DNA from: Halogeometricum sp. S3BR5-2
GTDB taxonomy: Archaea > Halobacteriota > Halobacteria > Halobacteriales > Haloferacaceae
NCBI RefSeq assembly: GCF_031624635.1
Contig: NZ_JAMQOQ010000003.1
Location: forward strand, 434,001-498,000
DNA: 64,000 nt
Reading direction: 5' to 3'
This document shows, in pieces, positions 41,041-49,324 of this stretch. A program made the position numbers and the translations under genes. The notes below the pieces were generated by a model. It was not told the DNA's origin and did no database searches. It worked only from the letters and a program-made list of their open reading frames with translations. Numbering within the stretch: position 1 is the first letter of the stretch; the number at the start of each line of letters is the position of its first letter.

Positions 41041-42557
41041 GCAGCCGCGACTCCGACCCCGACCCCGGGACCGTCCTCGTCGGCGTCGACGCCGGACTCA
41101 CGAACGTCACGGTGACGGCGTTCGACGGCGCCGGCGGGGAACTCGCCAGCGCATCGCGGTCGACGCCGACCGTCGAGACGGCGTCCGGCCGCGACGAACA
41201 GGACCACGACCGACTGTGGGACGTCGTCTGCGAGGCGGTCGCCGCGGTCACGGAGCGTGTCCCGACCGGTGCGGTCGCCGGGGTCGGCGTCGCCGGTCAC
41301 GGACACGGCCTCTACGGACTGGACGCCGACGGGGCGCCGGTCTGTGGCATCAAGTCCACCGACAGTCGCGCGCTCGATACGCTCGAGGCGTCCCATTCGG
41401 ATGTTCTAGAGACGGTCGTCGACCGCCTCGGGTGGGAACCGTTCGGCGCCGACCCGCTGAGCCTCCTCGTGTGGCTCCGCGAGCACGACCCGGCCGCGTA
41501 CGACCGACTGGAGACGCTGTTGTTCTCGAAGGACGTGCTCACCCACCGGCTCACCGGCGAGCGCTCCACGGACCCCTCGGAGGCGAGCGTGTTCTACGGG
41601 CCGACGCCCGAGTACGACGAGGAAGTGTTCTCGGCGCTCGACATCGAAGACGCGTTCGACGCGCTTCCGCCCGTCGTCCCGAGCACCGAGCCATGCGGGA
41701 CGGTCACCGCCGCGGCCGCGGCGCGGACCGGACTCCCCGAGGGAACCCCAGTCGCCGCGGGGCTGCACGACGTCGCCGCCTGCACCCTCGGCGCGGGCGT
41801 CACCGAACCCGGCGACGGACTGCTCATCCTCGGCACCTGGGGGCAGAGCGTCGCCGTTCTCGACGCCCCCGAGGACGGCGAGTCGGGCCTGCCGCGGCGA
41901 TATCTGAACCGGTGGCTCCGGTACGAGGGGCTCCGGTCCGGCGCGGCCTGCGTCGAGTGGTTCGTCGAGAACTGCGGGGCCGACTGGCGGCGGGAGGCCG
42001 GGGAGCGCGGTGTCTCGCCGTACGTCGTCTACGAGGAGGCGGTGTCGGACGTGTCCCCCGGCGCCGACGGACTGGTGTTCCACCCGTTCCTCAAGGGGTC
42101 GACGGACCACCCGAACAGTTCGGGCGGATTCTACGGGCTCCGCCTCGAACACACGAGCGCGCACATGCTTCGTGCGGTCTACGAGGGCATCGCTATCTCC
42201 CAGACGAGCGCACTCGAGTCTATCGGGGCGGACGTGGACGCGATTCGGCTGACCGGTGGCGGGGCGCAGAGCGAGGCGTGGGCGCAGATGTTCGCCGACG
42301 TCTCGACGCTGCCGGTGACGGTGCCGACCGAGCGCGAGACGGGGGCGCTCGGCGCGGCGCTCTGCGGCGGCGTGGCCGCGGGCGTCTATCCGACCGTCGA
42401 GGCGGCGGTGGACCGCGCGGTCGGAACCGCCGTTCGCTACGACCCGGACCCCGAAACGGAGGCGCGCTACCGGGCGGTCGCCGACGCGTTCGCGGAGGTG
42501 GGCGACGCGATGGAATCGCCGTGGGAAACGCTCAAGTCGCTCGCACAGGAACGGTGA
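41037..42557 (+). CDS. FGGY-family carbohydrate kinase
   Basis: 506 residues overlapping the aldolase gene by 4 bp. The N-terminal actin-like ATPase domain starts VLVGVDAGLTNVTVTAFDGA. The middle has VAGVGVAGHGHGLYGLDADG and LLFSKDVLTHRLTGERSTDP, and the C-terminal domain has IRLTGGGAQSEAWAQMFADV, then STLPVTVPTERETGALGAAL, the FGGY phosphate and adenosine motifs. Members phosphorylate xylulose, ribulose, gluconate or related polyols. The substrate here is unknown but is presumably produced by the dehydratase or dehydrogenase encoded downstream. Coupling with the aldolase implies kinase then aldolase as consecutive steps. Confidence 0.92.
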   Translation: MSSRDSDPDPGTVLVGVDAGLTNVTVTAFDGAGGELASASRSTPTVETASGRDEQDHDRLWDVVCEAVAAVTERVPTGAVAGVGVAGHGHGLYGLDADGAPVCGIKSTDSRALDTLEASHSDVLETVVDRLGWEPFGADPLSLLVWLREHDPAAYDRLETLLFSKDVLTHRLTGERSTDPSEASVFYGPTPEYDEEVFSALDIEDAFDALPPVVPSTEPCGTVTAAAAARTGLPEGTPVAAGLHDVAACTLGAGVTEPGDGLLILGTWGQSVAVLDAPEDGESGLPRRYLNRWLRYEGLRSGAACVEWFVENCGADWRREAGERGVSPYVVYEEAVSDVSPGADGLVFHPFLKGSTDHPNSSGGFYGLRLEHTSAHMLRAVYEGIAISQTSALESIGADVDAIRLTGGGAQSEAWAQMFADVSTLPVTVPTERETGALGAALCGGVAAGVYPTVEAAVDRAVGTAVRYDPDPETEARYRAVADAFAEVGDAMESPWETLKSLAQER

Positions 42558-42561
42558 GCCG

Positions 42562-43590
42562 ATGAAGGTGCTACTCTGCGGGGACCCGCAGCAGCCGAGC
42601 GAGTACATGCACGAAGCCCTCGGGTCGTTGGAGGCCCGCGGGATGACCTTCGAGCGGATGGACTGGATGGGCGACGCCTCGCCGGCCGAGTTCCGCAACG
42701 TCACGATGGACATGGAGTCGCGCGGTCCGGCGGACTACGACACCGACGCCATCGCCGCGAACCTCGACGGCGCCGACGTCCTCGTCGTCCACAAGGCGCC
42801 GGTGTCCCGCGAACTCATCGAGAGCGCCGACCTCTCCGTCGTCGCCGCGGCCCGCGGCGGCACGGAGAACGTCGACCTCGACGCGGCCGCGGACAACGAC
42901 GTGACCGTCCTCCACGCACCGGGGCGGAACCGCGACGCGGTCGCGGACTACGCGGTTTCGATGCTGCTCTCGCGGCTTCGCGAGATTCCGTTCAACCACG
43001 CCGAACTCTCGGACGGAGAGTGGAATCAGGTGTTCGACCCCGACCTGCTGCCGCCGGACGTGCGGACGACGACCGTCGGCATCGTCGGGTTCGGCCACAT
43101 CGGCCGCGGCGTGGCCCGCCGACTCGCCGGCTTCGACCCCGAACTCCTCGTCTACGACCCGTTCGTCGACGACGAGGAGATACGCGAGGTCGGCCCCGAA
43201 CCCGCGGACCTCGACACCCTGCTCGGCGAGTCCGACGCGGTCACCCTCCACGTCCGCCTCTCCGAGGACACCGAGGGGATGATCGGACGCGAGGAGTTCG
43301 CACAGATGAACGAGGCGGGCTACCTCGTCAACACCGCCCGCGGCGGCCTCGTCGACACCGACGCCCTCGTCGACGCCGTCTCCGAGGACGACATCGCCGG
43401 CGCGGCGCTGGACGTCTTCGAGGAGGAGCCGATTCCGGAGGGCCATCCCCTGTTCGATCTCGACGGCGTCGTCTTGACCCCGCACGTCGCCGGGTCCACC
43501 CGCGACGCGGTGCTCGGCGGCCCCCGCATCATCGCCTCGCAACTCGAAGCGTATCTCGACGACGAGACGCCGGCCCACGTCGTCCGATAG
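42562..43590 (+). CDS. D-2-hydroxyacid dehydrogenase (NAD-dependent)
   Basis: 342 residues starting 4 bp after the kinase. NAD-binding motif VGIVGFGHIGRGVARRLAG in the centre, active-site RGG (VNTARGGLVDTDALVDAVSE), Glu in DVFEEEPIPEGHP and the catalytic His in LTPHVAGSTRDAV. Two-domain fold as in phosphoglycerate dehydrogenase. The N-terminal region (MKVLLCGDPQQPSEYMHEAL) is a substrate domain without an ACT domain. Probably it interconverts a 2-keto acid and a D-2-hydroxy acid of the pathway; direction and substrate are not predictable from sequence. Confidence 0.9.
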   Translation: MKVLLCGDPQQPSEYMHEALGSLEARGMTFERMDWMGDASPAEFRNVTMDMESRGPADYDTDAIAANLDGADVLVVHKAPVSRELIESADLSVVAAARGGTENVDLDAAADNDVTVLHAPGRNRDAVADYAVSMLLSRLREIPFNHAELSDGEWNQVFDPDLLPPDVRTTTVGIVGFGHIGRGVARRLAGFDPELLVYDPFVDDEEIREVGPEPADLDTLLGESDAVTLHVRLSEDTEGMIGREEFAQMNEAGYLVNTARGGLVDTDALVDAVSEDDIAGAALDVFEEEPIPEGHPLFDLDGVVLTPHVAGSTRDAVLGGPRIIASQLEAYLDDETPAHVVR

Positions 43591-43704
43591 CGGTCGCTCG
43601 CGGCTCGCGGGCGTCGCCAATCGTCGGCGGCGCGTTCGGACCCGGTTCCGGCCGAAAATTCACGGCCGAAAAGACATATACGTCGCCGTTTCGATAGCGA
43701 AATC

Positions 43705-44880
43705 ATGTCGCTCGAAATCACTCGGATAGAGTCGACCGAGTTCAGCTATCCGCTCGAAGACGTGGGAACGGACGGCCACGGATTCAACCCGGTGTACGAC
43801 CCCGGAAGCACGCTCGACCGAAAACTGTTCGCGATAAAAGTACACACGAACGAAGGCGTCACGGGGACGTACGTCGGCGGGAGTTCGCCGGGCGCGGCGC
43901 AGATCAACCTGTTCGGCGACTACCTCGTCGGGAAGAACCCGCTGGACCGCGAACGGCACTGGAGCGAGATTAAACGCGCTCTGCGGAAGTACGACCGCAT
44001 GGGCATCGGTCCCATCGACATCGCCCTCTGGGACCTCGCCGGGAAGTACTACGACGCCCCCGTCCACGAACTGCTCGGCACCTACCGGACCGAGTTGCCG
44101 GCGTACGCGTCGACGTACTTCGGCGACACGAACGGCGGCCTCGACTCTCCGGAGGCGTTCGCCGACTTCGCCGAGACGTGTCGGGACATCGGCTACCCGG
44201 CGTACAAGATACACAGTTGGGGCGGTTCGGACGCCGACCGCGACATCGACCGCGAAATCGAGATGGTGTACGCCGTCGGCGAACGCGTCGGCGAGGAGAT
44301 GGACCTCATGCTCGACCCGGCCTGCGAGTACGAGACCTACCTCGACGCGCTGAAGGTCGGCCGAGCGCTCGACGAGGAGGAGTACCTCTGGTACGAGGAC
44401 CCCTACCGAGACGGCGGTATCTCCATGCACGCCCACGAGCGTCTCTGCGAGGAACTCGACACGCCGGTGCTGCAGACCGAACACGTCCGCGGACTCGAAC
44501 TGCACAGCGACTTCATCGCCAACGGCGCGACCGACCTCGTCCGCGCGGACCCCGAGTACGACGGCGGCATCACGGGCGCGATGAAAATCGCGAAGGTCGC
44601 CGAAGGATTCGGTCTCGACGTCGAGTTCCACGCCCCCGGACCGGCGTCCAGACACTGCATGGCCGCGACGCGGAACACGAACTACTACGAGGTCTCACTC
44701 GTCCACCCCGACTGCGGGAACACCGTCCCGCCGGTGTACCTCGGAGACTACTCCGACGAACTGGAGACCGTCTCCGCGGACGGAACCGTCCCCGTCCCCG
44801 AGGGTCCCGGCCTCGGCGTCGAGTACGACTGGGACTACATCGAGGACAACAAGACGGGGAGCGTCCACGTCTACGAGTAA
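43705..44880 (+). CDS. Enolase-superfamily sugar-acid dehydratase (mandelate racemase-like)
   Basis: 391 residues. The capping domain (residues 1-125) is followed by the barrel with Lys168-x-His170 (YKIHSWGG), metal ligands Asp204 (LMLDPAC), Glu231 (WYEDPY) and Glu259 (LQTEHV), then Asp282/Asp286 (RADPEYDGG) and His309 (VEFHAPG). This is the mandelate-racemase-subgroup layout; members dehydrate aldonic or aldaric acids. A standard galactonate dehydratase third-strand DxH is not present. It starts 114 bp after the dehydrogenase with a TATA-like AAAAGACATATACG upstream, so it may have its own promoter. Confidence 0.87.
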   Translation: MSLEITRIESTEFSYPLEDVGTDGHGFNPVYDPGSTLDRKLFAIKVHTNEGVTGTYVGGSSPGAAQINLFGDYLVGKNPLDRERHWSEIKRALRKYDRMGIGPIDIALWDLAGKYYDAPVHELLGTYRTELPAYASTYFGDTNGGLDSPEAFADFAETCRDIGYPAYKIHSWGGSDADRDIDREIEMVYAVGERVGEEMDLMLDPACEYETYLDALKVGRALDEEEYLWYEDPYRDGGISMHAHERLCEELDTPVLQTEHVRGLELHSDFIANGATDLVRADPEYDGGITGAMKIAKVAEGFGLDVEFHAPGPASRHCMAATRNTNYYEVSLVHPDCGNTVPPVYLGDYSDELETVSADGTVPVPEGPGLGVEYDWDYIEDNKTGSVHVYE

Positions 44881-44900
44881 CGGGGTCGCCCCGGTGACGC

Positions 44901-45130
44901 TCACGAACGCTCTCTACGATATCTGACCGCGCCCTCGGTGCCGGTCTGCAGTCGGTCCGCGGGGGCATCGTCAACCGCGCTGACGAAATCTTCGATGCGT
45001 CGCGACCCAACGAGTACGGACCGGCCACCCGCCCACCCGACTCGGACGCCTCGATTCGCTCCGGTGTCCGCCGAATTCCCGGCCGCCGAACTCGCGAAGC
45101 GTCCCCTCCGTTCTCGATTCCTGTTACGCG
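44901..45130 (-). pseudogene. Possible remnant of a small haloarchaeal gene
   Basis: A start-less minus-strand frame ending TGA at 44901-44903 reads GANRGVRVGWAGGRSVLVGS then RRIEDFVSAVDDAPADRLQT and GTEGAVRYRRERS. The RVGWxGGRSVLVGS...EDFVSAV pattern looks like the end of a bacterial-PH-type domain. There is no upstream domain or start codon, so it is at best a fragment. Confidence 0.25.
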
Positions 45131-45832
45131 CTTCCGACCACGAGAGTCGCTGAGGCGACCGGTGGATAGACCACGCCTCGAGATAGATTCCGTCCGCTCT
45201 GACCTCGGTTTCCCCGCCACCAGCGCATCTCTATCCTCGGTTGTAATGATAGAATTCGGAATTTTAGAATCAGCACCGTCGAATAAGGATTTGAAATGTT
45301 CGGGAGCGTCTCCGTACCGCTACGCGAGTTTGAGAAGAGAGCGGATGCGCGAACAGACGACCGACTCTCGGTGAATCTGACACCAAGTGCTCTCGTCGGG
45401 CGATTTCTCAGAGGCACCCTTGCCGACCGATAGCGTCTCAGGCCCGCCGACGTTCACGGGAGTTCGCCTCTACCTTGTATCGAGGGCTCGACGCAGGTAT
45501 ACCGACTCAGAAGGCCGACCGGACGGCATCGAGTCGGTGATGAAATCGGGCCGAAAAGAGATTCTCATCCGCGTTACTCGCCGAATAGACAAAGTTCGGG
45601 AAATTTAAACACCGAATATGCGACTTCGAGTTGTAGAATTACGCTACAAGGAAATACCTAAACCCGAATTCGATTCTCTGTTCGCTCCGCCCTAGATTCT
45701 GTCAGTATTCCAGAAGGTTCGTCCGAGGCCTCTCCTATCGACCGATTAGTGCGAACGGCCGGATTGCGAGTCGGTCGACCGCTAGCCGGTTCTCGCAACT
45801 GCCGACCTCTCCGGACCGTTCGGGACGCTAAC

Positions 45833-45854
45833 GTTACATATCTAATCTTGTAAC
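45833..45854. promoter_or_regulatory. 22-bp inverted repeat GTTACA-N10-TGTAAC (copy 4)
   Basis: Perfect 6-bp arms with the same 10-bp spacer as copies 1 and 2. It lies in the AT-rich region 3' of the convergent bat-type regulator. No intact gene begins next to it on either strand. Confidence 0.45.
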
Positions 45855-46065
45855 AGACGCATGGCTGTCGAAACACTACTTATATATCGCCATCTACGCT
45901 CCGGGTGTGCAGACCGTCCGTTCGTCGTTCTCCGCAGACGTTTCGAGTAGTCAGCGAGAAACCTCGCTCGACGTCGTCCGCTCGTCGACGGAACCGGCGC
46001 ACCGAACCGGACCGGAGCCGGAGAGACGTCTTCTCACACCCGTCGGCAGAGTCGAGCGAACCGGG

Positions 46066-46773
46066 TCAGTCGTTTTCGAGACGTGGGTCGGGTTTCTCCT
46101 CGGGCCGGACCAACTGCTTCGGTTCGACCAGCGCGTTGCCGAGCAACGTATCGATACCCCGGCGCAGTCGCTCCGAGACCGCGTTACTGGAGACGCCGTG
46201 GCGGTCGGCCAACTCCACGAGCGAAGTCTTCCGCGGGACCTCGAAATATCCCGACTCGTAGGCCTCGACGAGAGTCTTCCGCTGGGTAGCGGTGAGTCCG
46301 TACCTGTGTCTCCGCTCGTTCATCCACGGGGCGTTCTGTTGGATTCTGAGCGGATTCACGCTGATGTTCGCGCTCCGATACCCTCGATAAAACCGCGAGA
46401 CTGCGTCGGCGGTCTGAAACCTGAGCGTGAGATTCCATCCCCCTCCTGTCCCCACCGCCTCCGATACCGCCACGGGAAGTCCCCGAAGCGTCGCCAGTAG
46501 CGGGTTGACGTTCTCGTCGTCGTCCCACGCTAGTCTGACGAGAAATCCGCCGTTCGTCGTGTCCACTATCTCCGCGTCTCTCACGTGCGGTTCCGACGAG
46601 AGCAGTCCTTCGAGTCGGTCGGACGGGACGTCGGCGGTCCAGACGTACGGGACCATCTCGGCGTCGATGGAGATAGACGGCTCCAACTGGATCGTACAGG
46701 AGGGGTAGTTCGTCAGCACGTTCTGGAACAAGAAGTCGCTGGTCGAGACGGACGCCTCCATGAGCACACTCAT
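46066..46773 (-). CDS. Bat-type helix-turn-helix transcriptional regulator (HTH_10)
   Basis: 235 residues from ATG 46773 (MSVLMEASVSTSDFLFQNVL). The N-terminal 130 residues form the beta-rich sensor-like domain seen in bacterioopsin-activator relatives. The C-terminal HTH_10 domain is clear: RHRYGLTATQRKTLVEAYES then GYFEVPRKTSLVELADRHGV and SSNAVSERLRRGIDTLLGN. It is probably a transcription factor with an unknown signal. An AT-rich promoter (GAATATAAATTG) lies about 30 bp upstream. The ATG at 46794 would add seven residues. Confidence 0.9.
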   Translation of the reverse strand: MSVLMEASVSTSDFLFQNVLTNYPSCTIQLEPSISIDAEMVPYVWTADVPSDRLEGLLSSEPHVRDAEIVDTTNGGFLVRLAWDDDENVNPLLATLRGLPVAVSEAVGTGGGWNLTLRFQTADAVSRFYRGYRSANISVNPLRIQQNAPWMNERRHRYGLTATQRKTLVEAYESGYFEVPRKTSLVELADRHGVSSNAVSERLRRGIDTLLGNALVEPKQLVRPEEKPDPRLEND

Positions 46774-47159
46774 ACTCTTAGTGGGCTGACACACTACCCT
46801 CGAATATAAATTGTCCTCAAGAAAATCGTATATTGTTTTCTATATCTATTTTTGAGCTGACGAATGCTCCGATATTCGGTATCGATTATCGTACCTCTCG
46901 GCTGAAATTAGAACTCGGTCGTGTCGATTCGGGTACCCGTACCCGATAGGTGGGACGAGGCTGATATCCCGCTCAGCTAATATATAAAAGCCACCTCAGC
47001 AGTGAGGCAGAACTGACACCCCGCCGTCAGACAATCAGTTATGCTGTGCGTGGCGGATCGCACTGCCCCGTCTACTACGAGGTACACCCAGGGAGCGAGG
47101 TGGAGCGGGCGGTCCCGAATCGGGGGCGGTGAGTCGACACGCCGAGTGCAAGCAAAACT
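46774..47159. other. Divergent promoter region
   Basis: 386 bp between the bat-type regulator and the glycan cluster. It is AT-rich at 46800-46910. A strong TATA-like box at 46978-46990 reads toward the glycan cluster. Confidence 0.5.
46978..46990 (+). promoter_or_regulatory. TATA box upstream of the glycan cluster
   Basis: TAATATATAAAAG is the best TATA match in the gap. It lies about 170 bp before the ATG at 47160, implying a 5' leader of roughly 140 nt, long for a haloarchaeon, or a start not recognised here. Confidence 0.5.
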
Positions 47160-49205
47160 ATGGATACGGATACGACGCGGCGACGACGACCGGCAATCGG
47201 GATGATCGCGACGACGGGGAACGTCGACGTGATCGCTCGAAACGTCGTCCGAGCCCACGAGAGAGGGTACGACTGCCTACTGGCGTACGAAGACGGGATA
47301 GCGCCCGAACGACTGCCGTCGGTTCGGGGAACCGGAACGGAGGTGGTACACCCGGCGGAGTCCGTCGACGACCGACTCGACCCCCGGTCGCGCTTGAAGC
47401 GGGAGGCGCGGCGGCGAGGGCACTCCGGTCTGTTGGTTCACGAGTCGGGGGAATCGATCGATTTCGAGCGCAGCGAGGCGGCGTTACGAGCGTCGCAACT
47501 GTACGCCGTCGACACGGTTTCGGCGCCGACGAACCGAGACGGCGACGCGGCGGAGGCGGGGACGGGGATAGTCGCTGCGATACCGGCGTACAACGAAGCC
47601 GGGGCCATCGGTCGGGTCGTGGCGGAAACGAAAGAGTTCGTCGAGCAGGTGCTCGTCGTCGACGACGGGAGTACCGACGAGACGGTGAGGGCGGCCCGCG
47701 AAGCCGGGGCCACCGTCATCGAACACACTACCAACGGAGGGTACGGCGCGGCGCTCCGGACGGCGTTTCGGGAGGCCGACGCGCGCGACGCCGAACGACT
47801 CGTCGTGCTGGACGGCGACGGTCAGCACGACCCCGCGGACATCCCGACGCTGGTACGCGGACAGCGTGAGACCGGCGCGGAGATAGTCGTCGGAAGCCGG
47901 TTCGTCGACGGTGCGACCTGTGATGCTCCTCTGTACCGGCTCTTCGGACTGCAAGTCGTCAACGTGCTCACGAACCTCAGTACGGGTATCGTCCGGGGGA
48001 ACGCGTGGGTCGCCGACACGCAGAGCGGCTTTCGTCTCTACGATAGATCGGCGATAGAGTCCCTCTCCAAAGAGAAAATCGGGGAATCGATGAGCGCGAG
48101 TACGGACATCCTGTATCACGCTCACCGGAACGACTACGAGGTCGACGAGGTGGGTGTTTCGGTGACCTACGACGTGGAGAACCCCAGCAGTCACCATCCG
48201 GTCCTCCACGGACTCACGCTCGTCTCGAACATCCTGAAGACGGTCACGCGGGACCGATCGCGGACCGTGTTCGGTCGAACCCGTCCCGACGCCGACGTGA
48301 CCAACGCGCTCAGTTTCGACCTCGAACACTGGCACTCGGCGACGCTCCTCCGAGACGAGGTCGACGACCCCGCCGACCGCGTCGAGGAGTCGGTCGCCAT
48401 CGTGCTCGACTTGCTCCGGCGCCACGACGTTCACGCGACGTTTTTCGTCGTGGGCGAACTCGCGGCCGAGTATCCGCGACTCGTCCGAAGAATACGGAAA
48501 GAGGGGCACGAGATAGCCTCGCACGGGCACACCCACACACCGCTGTTCGAACTCACCCCCGAGACGTTCGCGGACGAACTCCGGCGCTCGTCGGAGGCCA
48601 TCGAAGACGCCGCGGGGGTCCGTCCCCGGGGGTTCCGCGCGCCGAACTTCTCGATTACTCCCGTGACCGATTGGGCGTTCCAAGTCCTCGAATCGAGCGA
48701 CTACCTGTTCGATTCGAGCGTCTTCCCCGTGAAGACCCCCATGTACGGCGTGAGCGGAGCCTCGACCGAACCGTACACGGTCACGGCGGACTCGCCGTTC
48801 GGCCGCCGGAACGGGACGCCCTCGAACGGACTCGTGGAGTTCCCGCTCTCCGTCGCCAGCGCTCGCGTGCCGTTACCGATCGCGGGCGGGTTCTACGCCC
48901 GCGTGCTTCCGGCGTCGGTGCTCGACCGGGGGATACGACGGCTGAACCGTAGGGGCACTCCGGCCAACCTCTACTTCCATCCGTGGGAGTTCAACCCGGA
49001 CGTTCGGATCGACTGCTCGCTCCCGAAGCGAACGGTGAGTTTCGCCGGCATCGAGCGGACGGAGGCGAAGTTGGACCGCCTCCTCGCCGCCCACGAGTTC
49101 GGGACGGTCGGATCCGTTCTGGCGGAACGGGCGTTCCTCGACGAACAGGCGTCGTCGCCGCTCTCGGCGCTCCGCGAAACGGACGTGGAGGTCGACCGAG
49201 GGTGA
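47160..49205 (+). CDS. GT2 glycosyltransferase fused to polysaccharide deacetylase
   Basis: 681 residues in three parts. Residues 1-130: an acidic N-terminal domain (AIGMIATTGNVDVIARNVVR). Residues 136-365: a GT-A glycosyltransferase of the DPM1/DPG-synthase type with AAIPAYNEAGAIGRVV, VVDDGSTDET and VVLDGDGQHDPADIP. Residues 383-660: a NodB-type polysaccharide deacetylase with SFDLEHWHS, HATFFVVGELAAEYP, the metal-binding SHGHTHTPL and RAPNFSI. The two activities suggest transfer of a sugar to a polyprenyl phosphate plus removal of an N-acetyl group from the product. No membrane helix is obvious. It is the first gene of the glycan cluster. Confidence 0.88.
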   Translation: MDTDTTRRRRPAIGMIATTGNVDVIARNVVRAHERGYDCLLAYEDGIAPERLPSVRGTGTEVVHPAESVDDRLDPRSRLKREARRRGHSGLLVHESGESIDFERSEAALRASQLYAVDTVSAPTNRDGDAAEAGTGIVAAIPAYNEAGAIGRVVAETKEFVEQVLVVDDGSTDETVRAAREAGATVIEHTTNGGYGAALRTAFREADARDAERLVVLDGDGQHDPADIPTLVRGQRETGAEIVVGSRFVDGATCDAPLYRLFGLQVVNVLTNLSTGIVRGNAWVADTQSGFRLYDRSAIESLSKEKIGESMSASTDILYHAHRNDYEVDEVGVSVTYDVENPSSHHPVLHGLTLVSNILKTVTRDRSRTVFGRTRPDADVTNALSFDLEHWHSATLLRDEVDDPADRVEESVAIVLDLLRRHDVHATFFVVGELAAEYPRLVRRIRKEGHEIASHGHTHTPLFELTPETFADELRRSSEAIEDAAGVRPRGFRAPNFSITPVTDWAFQVLESSDYLFDSSVFPVKTPMYGVSGASTEPYTVTADSPFGRRNGTPSNGLVEFPLSVASARVPLPIAGGFYARVLPASVLDRGIRRLNRRGTPANLYFHPWEFNPDVRIDCSLPKRTVSFAGIERTEAKLDRLLAAHEFGTVGSVLAERAFLDEQASSPLSALRETDVEVDRG

Positions 49206-49324
49206 CGGCGCCGCGGGGTCGGGTACACCCCGTACCGCTCGGATGCATCGGGGATGAGACGGAATCCGAGTCGAGACCGAAGCCGTTGGGCCGAGTCGAC
49301 CGTCGGACTCCAAAGCGTGCGACG

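Larger units (their letters stand above)
44881..46065. other. Mostly non-coding 1.2-kb region
   Basis: It holds one possible gene remnant (44901-45130) and inverted-repeat copy 4 (45833-45854). AT content rises strongly from about 45590 to 45900. The remaining open frames are Arg/Ser-rich and unsupported. Confidence 0.4.

Noticed and set aside
45907-46500. Plus-strand GTG frame of about 197 codons near inverted-repeat copy 4
   Set aside because: Most of it is the complement of the bat-type regulator; only the first 50 codons are outside it and they look like neither a domain nor a signal peptide.
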